Positions 57,704 through 64,000 of a stretch of 64,000 bases of DNA are shown one piece after another. Origin of the DNA: an uncultured Oenococcus sp. (GTDB taxonomy: Bacteria; Bacillota; Bacilli; Lactobacillales; Lactobacillaceae); the NCBI GenBank assembly GCA_934229385.1, contig CAKQDH010000002.1, positions 105,595 to 169,594 on the forward strand, written 5' to 3'. The position numbers were made by a program, and so were the translations under genes. How positions within the stretch are numbered: the stretch's first letter is position 1; each line of letters begins with the position of its first letter. The notes below the pieces were generated by a model. It did not search any database. It had not been told where the DNA came from and was given only the letters and a program-made list of their open reading frames with translations.

Positions 57704-58981
57704 TTAAATTCTCTTTAGTTTTATGAGTTGCTTATCTTCGATTGTATAAACATTATTGATTATTTGGTCAAGACCAAATAATTGGTGGCTAATAAATATT
57801 TTAGTGGATGGAATAGTTTTTAATAAAGAAATTATTTTTAAGATAGAATTTTTATCTAAACCTGCAAAAGATTCGTCTAGGAGGATAATATCTGGTGATT
57901 GTATAGCGATAAGCAAGATTTGTAATTTTTTCTTTTCTCCTCCAGATAGGGTATAAACTGAAGAACTTAGCAAAAAATTTAAATTTAATTCTTTTAACCA
58001 ATATTCAATATCTTTTTCTTTTAGAAAATGATTAAAAGATTTTGCGTTGCTTAAATTAATTTCCTCCTTTACGGTGACCTTTAAAAAGGTTTCACTTGCA
58101 TTTTGAAAAGCTAATATAAGTTTTCCTCTTTTTTTAATTTTTCCTTGATATTTTTGTAAACCTGCAATTGCTTTTAAAAGTGTAGTTTTACCTGAGCCGT
58201 TTTCACCTAGTAATAATAGATTATCACTTTTACTGATTTTGGCTTCAGCATTTTTAAAAATTTCTTTTTTTCCAAAATTGATCTGAAGTTTTGAAATATT
58301 AATAGAATTGGTTTCTTGCGTTGGTAAACTTTTTCTGATTAAAAAATGATAATTAAATCGGAAAGAATTAAAGAAATTGGAAAACTGACTTTTATTTAAT
58401 TCTTTTACTTGCTGATTTTTAAAAGTAAAGATTTTATTTACTAAATTTTCATAGAGTAATGGATTATGATCAGCTATAATAAATGTTTTCCCTTTCTTTT
58501 GTAGCGAAATTATTTTTTGCAGCAAGAAATTAATATTTTTTGAATCTACGTTAGCGAAGGGTTCATCTAATATTATTAAATCTGAATTTAAATTAGAAGC
58601 TTCAGCAAGAGCTAACCTTTGTTGTTCTCCTCCTGATAAAGTATTTACAGGTTGGTCTTTTTGATTTAATAAATGAAATTCTTTTAAGATATCTTTTGCT
58701 TTCTTTCCCATTTTTTGGGTAGGAAAACGAATATTTTCTAATAAAAAAATGAGTTCTAGAAAAGGGGATTCCATTGTAAACTGTTGATCAGTTTCTTGAA
58801 AAACTCTTCCAACTAAATGTGGATAATTATCTGTTAAATAATTAATAAGGGTAGTTTTTCCTGAGCCGGAATCTCCTGAAAAAAGGACAAAATCTTTTTT
58901 TTCAATTGAAAAGTTTACATTTTTTAATATTTTTTTATTATTTAAAATTATATTTTTATTTTTTAAATTAAAAATTAACAC
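57704..58981 (-). CDS. ECF-type ABC transporter with two fused ATPase domains
   Basis: A 425-residue cytoplasmic protein with two nucleotide-binding domains in tandem. Domain 1 has Walker A GDSGSGKTT (36-44), signature LSGGEQQRLALAEA and Walker B LIILDEPFANVD; domain 2 has GENGSGKTT, LSGGEKKKLQILL and IILLDESFAGLD. This is the fused EcfA-EcfA' form seen with YkoC-type T proteins. It begins with GTG; the SD is weak. Together with the T protein it should power uptake of a vitamin or metal, but the S subunit is missing here. Confidence 0.9.
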   Translation of the reverse strand: MLIFNLKNKNIILNNKKILKNVNFSIEKKDFVLFSGDSGSGKTTLINYLTDNYPHLVGRVFQETDQQFTMESPFLELIFLLENIRFPTQKMGKKAKDILKEFHLLNQKDQPVNTLSGGEQQRLALAEASNLNSDLIILDEPFANVDSKNINFLLQKIISLQKKGKTFIIADHNPLLYENLVNKIFTFKNQQVKELNKSQFSNFFNSFRFNYHFLIRKSLPTQETNSINISKLQINFGKKEIFKNAEAKISKSDNLLLLGENGSGKTTLLKAIAGLQKYQGKIKKRGKLILAFQNASETFLKVTVKEEINLSNAKSFNHFLKEKDIEYWLKELNLNFLLSSSVYTLSGGEKKKLQILLIAIQSPDIILLDESFAGLDKNSILKIISLLKTIPSTKIFISHQLFGLDQIINNVYTIEDKQLIKLKRI

Positions 58982-59518
58982 ACCTGTAACTTAACTATAC
59001 CCATCCTTTCAAAATTTTTTAAAACTATAAAATCAAGAAATTGTGACCCAAAATAATAAATATGAAAAAGGAATAATATTTTTTAATTGTTTATATTTAC
59101 TAATCTATTAAAAGTAACCCAACCCTCTTTTATTTTCTATTTTTTATCTTTTGGAAAATATTTTGGTAAAAGATAAAATCGGGGATAATGATTTTTTATT
59201 ATTTTTATTGAAGATGTAAACTTTGTAGAATTAATGAGCAATTTTTAACTTAAAATACTCTAGATAAATATTACTTAATTTTATTTTTTACATATTGTTA
59301 TATATTATTTCATGGTCAGCTAATATATTATATATTAATTAATTCATAAGTTTTTCAAAAAGAAGATTATTTTTTAAATTTTTGGTTAAATTTTTAGTTA
59401 AATATAAAAGTCTTGATAATAATTAAAGAGAAAATTGTGTTATTTGACTACTTTCAAAAATTATCTTCAATATAATAATTGAATATAAAGAAATTAAATT
59501 ATTTTATTAGAGTATAAA
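58982..59518. other. AT-rich gap upstream of ECF module
   Basis: About 537 bases without genes. No riboswitch is recognised, which leaves the transporter's substrate unassigned. Confidence 0.45.
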
Positions 59519-60421
59519 ATGGAGAATTATAATTATAATTTTAGAGTCTCAAATAATTTTGTTAATTATAAGATTAAAGATCTATTTAAAATATGGTTAA
59601 TTCCGCGCCACATCCGAGGATTATTAAGAATGAGGAAACGAGTTTTTTTAAATAAAAAACATACTTCAATGGATAAAAGAATTTCTTTAAATGATAAAAT
59701 TTCTTTTTACTTATTTGATAAAGATTTTTTAAAGGTTCAGCATTACCCTTGTAATTTTAATAAGTGTGTTTCTACTCTATATGAAAATGAAGATTTTATT
59801 GTGGTAGATAAACCTGCTGGAATGAAGATGCATCCCCATTCTTTATCAGAAGATGATACTTTATTAAATTATATAGAAGGGATGCTGGTAAATAAGAAGT
59901 CTTATGGGCATAGAGCTAATGCTATGATAACTCATAGACTTGATAGAGATACTTCTGGAGTGGTTATTATTGCTAAAAATCCTCTTAGCGTTTCTATTAT
60001 TAATCGTTTATTTTCCCAAAGGAGAATTAAAAAAACGTATATAGCTTTGGTTTCTGGACGTCTTTTAAAGAAAAGAGGGAAAATAAGTTTTCCTATAGGA
60101 AAAGATTCTAACCATCCGTTTAGAAGAAAAGTTACTTTAAAAGGAGAAAGAGCGGTTACTTACTGGCGTTTATTACATTATATTAACGGAAATTCTTTAA
60201 TAAAAGTAAAAACAGAAACTGGGCGAACTAATCAAATTCGTTTACATTTAGCAGTAATAAATCATCCTATTATTGGAGATCGTTTTTATGGGGGAAAAAA
60301 TTATAAAAGGCTGATGTTACATGCTCTTTATATTAATCTTCCCAAGCTTTTCTCTCCCTTTAAGCAAAGAATTAGTCTTAAAACTTTGGTGCCAAAAAGT
60401 TTTTTGTCTTTTTATAAATAA
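59519..60421 (+). CDS. RluA/RluD-family RNA pseudouridine synthase
   Basis: Isomerises uridine to pseudouridine in rRNA or tRNA. The 300 residues include the catalytic MITHRLDRDTSGVVIIAKN (catalytic Asp in HRLDRDTSG, near 142), VDKPAGMKMHPHS near 96-108, TGRTNQIRLHLA and HALYINLP. The N-terminal part (1-80) is shorter than a full S4 domain and poorly conserved. Target site is unknown. It precedes the Ser-rich gene on the same strand. Confidence 0.93.
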   Translation: MENYNYNFRVSNNFVNYKIKDLFKIWLIPRHIRGLLRMRKRVFLNKKHTSMDKRISLNDKISFYLFDKDFLKVQHYPCNFNKCVSTLYENEDFIVVDKPAGMKMHPHSLSEDDTLLNYIEGMLVNKKSYGHRANAMITHRLDRDTSGVVIIAKNPLSVSIINRLFSQRRIKKTYIALVSGRLLKKRGKISFPIGKDSNHPFRRKVTLKGERAVTYWRLLHYINGNSLIKVKTETGRTNQIRLHLAVINHPIIGDRFYGGKNYKRLMLHALYINLPKLFSPFKQRISLKTLVPKSFLSFYK

Positions 60422-60471
60422 AAAATTTTTTATATCATATTTTTTTAAGAAAGGATTTATAATATTAAACT

Positions 60472-61005
60472 ATGGCAAAACATACACCTCCTTTATTAAC
60501 ACCGACAGCAATTGTTTCAATAGTTATTGCGTTAAGTGGAATAAATGTTGTTACTAACGCTTCTACACATACATATGAAGGTTCTCCTTCGCCAACTTTG
60601 ACATCTAAACAAGCCTCTTCTTCTAATAGACAAAAATCAGTATCTTCTAATTCGGATGTATCAGGTAATAGTTCTTCTAGTGGAAATTCTTCTAAAAGCA
60701 ATTCTGAGGAGCCTTCTGATAATTTTTCTGATAGTCCTACTTATAGCTCTAAAAAGGAGAGTTCAGATAACGGGCTTAGTGCTTCTTCAAAAGTTTCTAG
60801 TAAATCTTCTTCGGGAAGTTCTAATGTATCTTCTTCTGAATCTAGCGGTGGTGAAAAAAGTACACCTAATACTGCTAAAAATAAGCAATCTGTTGCAGGT
60901 TCTGGTCAATCTTCTCCTGCTTTTAGTTCTAGTACTAATAATGGAAATAATAATTCTCCTACTACAAACCAAAAAAATTCAAATGTTACAGCAAATTCTC
61001 AGTGA
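60472..61005 (+). CDS. Ser/Asn-rich low-complexity exported protein
   Basis: A 177-residue protein with one N-terminal hydrophobic segment (about 8-29, TAIVSIVIALSGINVVTNA) ending in an NA-S site that could be cleaved, then almost only Ser, Asn, Gly, Lys and Thr. It looks like a surface or secreted stalk-like protein. There is no LPXTG motif or wall-binding domain. It starts eight bases after a TATAAT and lacks an SD at normal distance. The next gene follows 14 bases later. I do not recognise the family. Confidence 0.7.
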   Translation: MAKHTPPLLTPTAIVSIVIALSGINVVTNASTHTYEGSPSPTLTSKQASSSNRQKSVSSNSDVSGNSSSSGNSSKSNSEEPSDNFSDSPTYSSKKESSDNGLSASSKVSSKSSSGSSNVSSSESSGGEKSTPNTAKNKQSVAGSGQSSPAFSSSTNNGNNNSPTTNQKNSNVTANSQ

Positions 61006-61019
61006 GGAGGTAGATACAG

Positions 61020-61835
61020 ATGGGAATAGGTTTTTTACAAATTCTTAATCATTTATCAGGTTTTTTTAGTGTTAAGAGTAAGGTGCGTGGACGTATTTAT
61101 TCTCTTATCGGCTTTATAGCGAATTTTTATATTCTTTATATTAGCTATCGTTTAGTAGTTAATGGTCGTTCTAGAGGCTGGCTAATATTATTTTTATTTT
61201 TAATTCTTCTTTATTTTTCTGTATTAAATATTATTTATTATTTTACTAATAAACCGGTTAAGTGGGATATTTCGCCTTTAGTAAATCGTCTATTAGGTGA
61301 AAAAGAAGAAGAAGTTTCTAACTCTAATAGAGAAAAAAGATTAAATATACCTGTAAACGGTTTATATAATCCTGATCAAGTTTTAACAACTACTATTTTT
61401 ATTGACAATTTTCAAAAAAGTAATTTACAAAAATTATTCTTAAGCATGCAACAAAATGGATTAATTGGCAATTCTTACGGTAATATGGGACAAGAAGAAA
61501 TTTATTCCTTTTTAAGTCGACATTCGGCTCTTCCGTCAAATTATCCTGGAAATTTACTCCCTTATTTTTCTTTAAGATTTTCTTTAAATAAGTTAATTAT
61601 ATATGGAGGATTAAATGAAATGAACGCTTTTCCAATTGGTACAATTACTAAAATTGGATTGCAAGATGCTCTTTTAGCTCTTAGAGATTATCGTTTTTAT
61701 CTTTCTTCAGTGGTTGTTTTCAGTAATGAAAATTATATTCTAGATCCAAAAAGCCAGCAAATAAAAAAGGTTTTTTTGCCGCTGTCTTTAAAAGCAGAGG
61801 TAGCATATAAAAAAAGAGAAAATATAGAGAAATGA
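61020..61835 (+). CDS. Membrane protein of unknown function (DUF6681-like)
   Basis: A 271-residue protein with two or three membrane helices in the first 80 residues (LIGFIANFYILYISYRLVV, GWLILFLFLILLYFSVLNIIYYF) and a soluble C-terminal domain of about 190 residues with no motif I can name. It resembles a Lactobacillaceae membrane-protein family (DUF6681); I am not certain. AGTGAGGAGGTAGATACAG is the SD, inside the end of the Ser-rich gene region, so the two are probably co-transcribed. Confidence 0.75.
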   Translation: MGIGFLQILNHLSGFFSVKSKVRGRIYSLIGFIANFYILYISYRLVVNGRSRGWLILFLFLILLYFSVLNIIYYFTNKPVKWDISPLVNRLLGEKEEEVSNSNREKRLNIPVNGLYNPDQVLTTTIFIDNFQKSNLQKLFLSMQQNGLIGNSYGNMGQEEIYSFLSRHSALPSNYPGNLLPYFSLRFSLNKLIIYGGLNEMNAFPIGTITKIGLQDALLALRDYRFYLSSVVVFSNENYILDPKSQQIKKVFLPLSLKAEVAYKKRENIEK

Positions 61836-61983
61836 TTCATTAAGGGATTTTTAAGTTATTTTAAAAAGTTCGTAATTTGTTTATTAATTTTAATTAATTT
61901 TCTTAAATATTTTATTTTTTATCCTAAAAGCGTATAATATCTTCATTATTTGTTTTTTTATTTAGAATCTTGGGGGTTAAATT

Positions 61984-63444
61984 TTGTTAAATTCTTTCTT
62001 TAAGGTTAAAGAAAATAATTCTTCAATTTCAACTGAAATTGTAGCCGGCATTACTACTTTTTTTGCCATGTCCTATATATTATTTATAAATCCACAAATA
62101 TTAGGACAAACTGGCATGCCACAACCAGCTGTTTTTTTAGCCACTATCATTGCTTCAGTTATTGGGACGTTAGTTATTGGACTTTTTGCTAATGTTCCTT
62201 ATGCATTGGCTCCAGGAATGGGTTTAAATGCTTTTTTTACTTACACAGTGGTTTTAAGTCTTGGTTTTAGTTGGCAACAAGGCCTAGCTTTAGTTTTTTT
62301 CTGTGGAATAATTAATATTATTATAACCGTTACAAAGGTTAGAAAGATGTTAATTAATGCCATCCCTTTAAATTTACAATTTGCTATTAGTGGAGGAATC
62401 GGTGCCTTTATTGCTTATGCAGGACTTAAAAATGCAGGTTTTTTACAGTTTACTTCTGAAAACAAAGATATTTTATCAATTAATGGAAAAGCATTTAAAG
62501 CAGCTCAAAAAACCTTTCCTGGTGGTATTCAGTCAGTAGTAACTGGAGGAGGAATTACGCCAGCCTTACATTCATTTAATGAAGCTCCAATTGTGTTAGC
62601 TTTAATTGGTTTAATTATTACTGTAATTTTGTTAGTAAAAAAGGTCCCAGCTAGCATCCTTTTAGGAATAGTTATTACAGCATTAGTAGGTATTCCTATG
62701 GGTGTTACTAAATTACATTTTTCTAGCACCTTTTCTTTGGGTTCTTCTTTTAAGTCTTTAGGAACTACTTTTTTAGCTGCCTTTTCAAATAAGGGAATGG
62801 GATCTCTTTTTTCTAATGGGAATCGTATTCCTCTTGTTTTGGTTACTATTTTATCTTTTAGTTTATCAGATATATTTGATTCTCTTGGAACTTTTATTGG
62901 CACTGGAAGACAAACGGGAATTTTTTCTGGAAAAAAGGAAATAGCTTTAGAAGAAGCTCAGGGGTTTAAATCTAAATTAGATAAAGCACTTTTTGCAGAT
63001 TCAATTGCAACTGGGGCTGGTTCAATTTTTGGTACTTCTAATTTAACCACTTATGTTGAAAGTTCTGCTGGAATTGGGGCTGGAGGGAGAACCGGTTTGA
63101 CAAGTGTGGTTGTTTCTGTACTTTTTATTTTAAGTTCATTATTTTCTCCTCTTGTTGCTGTTATCCCAAGCGTTGCGACAGCTCCAGCTTTAATAATCGT
63201 AGGTATTATGATGATGCAATCCTTTGGCAAAATTGATTGGAAGGATATTTCTGTTGCTGTCCCAGCTTTTATGACCTCTTTGTTAATGGCGTTTTGCTAT
63301 AACATAACTTATGGTATTGCTGCTGGTTTTATTTTTTATTGCATCATCAATGTGGTTTTACATAAAACAAATAAGATTCATCCATTAATTTGGATAGTTT
63401 CTATACTCTTTGTAATTAATTTTACTGTTTTGGCTCTTATTTAA
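61984..63444 (+). CDS. NCS2-family purine permease (AzgA/PbuG-like)
   Basis: Proton-coupled uptake of guanine/hypoxanthine or adenine. The 486-residue protein has about 12-13 membrane helices and the AzgA-group motifs EIVAGITTFFAMSYILFINP near 20-39, ALAPGMGLNAFFTYTVV near 77-93, SDIFDSLGTFIGTGRQTG and TSNLTTYVESSAGIGAGGRTGLTSVVV. It starts with TTG after TTGGGGGTTAAATT. No purine riboswitch is visible in the 148-base leader. Confidence 0.94.
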   Translation: MLNSFFKVKENNSSISTEIVAGITTFFAMSYILFINPQILGQTGMPQPAVFLATIIASVIGTLVIGLFANVPYALAPGMGLNAFFTYTVVLSLGFSWQQGLALVFFCGIINIIITVTKVRKMLINAIPLNLQFAISGGIGAFIAYAGLKNAGFLQFTSENKDILSINGKAFKAAQKTFPGGIQSVVTGGGITPALHSFNEAPIVLALIGLIITVILLVKKVPASILLGIVITALVGIPMGVTKLHFSSTFSLGSSFKSLGTTFLAAFSNKGMGSLFSNGNRIPLVLVTILSFSLSDIFDSLGTFIGTGRQTGIFSGKKEIALEEAQGFKSKLDKALFADSIATGAGSIFGTSNLTTYVESSAGIGAGGRTGLTSVVVSVLFILSSLFSPLVAVIPSVATAPALIIVGIMMMQSFGKIDWKDISVAVPAFMTSLLMAFCYNITYGIAAGFIFYCIINVVLHKTNKIHPLIWIVSILFVINFTVLALI

Positions 63445-63449
63445 TGAAA

Positions 63450-64000
63450 AGATTAGGCAGAAATCCCGTGAATTTATTCATGGGATGAATGCCTACCACT
63501 TGGCTTAAAGTTAAGAGTTTATTCCTCCACGATCCAAAAACAGATGATAAAGGTAAACTCGGATACTTTCCGGTTTATCTATAACTAGGTAGCCAGAATA
63601 AATAATGAATTATATAAACTAAAGTTCGATAAATCTAAAAAAGAAAAAGTAAAGAAATTAAAGAAAAGACCATCTATGTCTTATTTATCACGTTGTTTTT
63701 TCTTTTTAAAAGATAAATATATAGATTCCCTAATTAAGGCTAACGTCAAACAAAACTACCAAAAATCCTGGAATTTATATAAGAAAAATCCAGAATCAAA
63801 AATTCCTACTTTTCATAAAATCATAAGAAAAACTATACTTGGGTTTATCAAACCAACTGCCAGTATTCTGGCCAAAGCAACATTGCTTTAACTAACGGAC
63901 CGGATAAGTTTTTAGATAAAAAACATTTAAAGTTACCTAAGATAGGTAGAATTTGTTTTAATAAATCCCAAAGAACTTTACTGGATAAACCTTATCCCAT
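63450..64000 (+). mobile_element. IS200/IS605-family tnpB element, copy D, cut by window end
   Basis: Left end AGGCAGAAATCCCGTGAATTTATTCATGGGATGAAT (63460-63490) forms the hairpin shared with copies A-C, starting directly after the permease stop codon. The interior is a tnpB related to copy A throughout. The right end lies beyond the window. Again no tnpA is seen. Confidence 0.87.
63505..64000 (+). pseudogene. tnpB: TnpB pseudogene, 3' part outside window
   Basis: Reads LKLRVYSSTIQKQMIKVNSD, TFRFIYN then a TAG stop, then VARINNELYKLK... and an open stretch to 63893 (MSYLSRCFFFLKDKYIDSLIKANVKQ... in the same frame), followed by a shift to another frame for DKKHLKLPKIGRI-type residues near 63920-63960. 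At least one stop and one frameshift break it. It is less decayed than copy A. Confidence 0.85.

Noticed and set aside
60465..61048. Alternative frames over the Ser-rich gene (78-130 residues, Leu- or Glu-rich)
   Set aside because: Low-complexity Ser codons open other frames; only the plus-strand frame at 60472 has a signal-like N-terminus and proper linkage to the next gene.
61836..61983. Purine riboswitch before the purine permease
   Set aside because: The 148-base leader lacks the three-way-junction core sequences; it is AT-rich with only a possible TATAAT at 61933.

Overview
The window is the origin-proximal part of a very AT-rich chromosome from a low-GC Gram-positive bacterium, most probably a lactic acid bacterium of the Lactobacillaceae. 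Evidence: the classic dnaA-dnaN-yaaA-recF-gyrB-gyrA-rpsF-ssb-rpsR-gdpP-rplI-dnaB order, divergent rpmH-rnpA-yidC, a mannose-type PTS with a DUF956 partner, walRK-rlmH, ychF followed by a DUF1129 gene, luxS, zwf and a bisphosphoglycerate-dependent gpmA. I cannot name the species. The unusually low GC, long non-coding gaps, decayed IS copies, missing operon members and degenerate enzymes point to a genome under reduction or strong drift.

Layout. 1-2.8 kb: mannose PTS IIAB (cut by the window edge), IIC and IID; 3.3 kb: DUF956. 3.8-5.2 kb (minus): yidC, rnpA, rpmH. 5.2-5.7 kb: oriC with DnaA boxes, and more boxes between dnaA and dnaN. 5.7-14.3 kb: replication and gyrase operon. 14.4 kb (minus): nadE. 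15.6-22.2 kb: rpsF-ssb-rpsR, gdpP, rplI, dnaB, luxS, dtd. 22.3 kb (minus): MscS channel. 24-26.6 kb: nnrE-kptA-rarA. 26.7-28.2 kb: decayed IS605-type tnpB element. 28.4-31.1 kb: apbE, msrB-msrA, tRNA-Tyr/Gln/Asn. 31.2-32.8 kb (minus): CPBP protease and PgpA-like protein. 32.8-34.5 kb: gene-free stretch with a 227-bp IS-derived miniature element, a possible free-standing transcript and an IS relic. 34.5-40.8 kb: tRNA-Lys, walRK, rlmH, a small basic protein, rsmG and small conserved proteins. 41-43 kb: ychF and DUF1129. 43.3 kb: second miniature IS element, then gpmA, zwf and a CBS-domain membrane protein. 48-53.5 kb: lone response regulator, PAP2-like protein, hflX, prs, GNAT. 53.7-59 kb: alr-ferredoxin/NADP reductase, DUF218 protein and an ECF transporter T+A module. 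59.5-63.4 kb: RluD-type synthase, Ser-rich surface protein, membrane protein and AzgA-type purine permease. 63.45 kb to the end: another decayed tnpB element.

Functional links: the centre is replication initiation and topology, translation proteins, and wall/signalling control (WalRK, GdpP). Metabolism is represented by sugar uptake, G6PDH, phosphoglycerate mutase, PRPP synthesis and NAD synthesis/repair. Stress functions are MsrAB, MscS, HflX and RarA.

The most interesting leads are two tnpB-less IS605 miniatures that keep a structured omega-RNA-like segment with compensatory stem changes; a promoter-to-terminator non-coding transcript candidate at 33.3-33.7 kb; a tRNA-Tyr with C33; a PAP2 protein lacking all three catalytic motifs; a GdpP with GGGGS in place of the usual GGGH motif; and a 32-bp palindrome in the msrBA leader.
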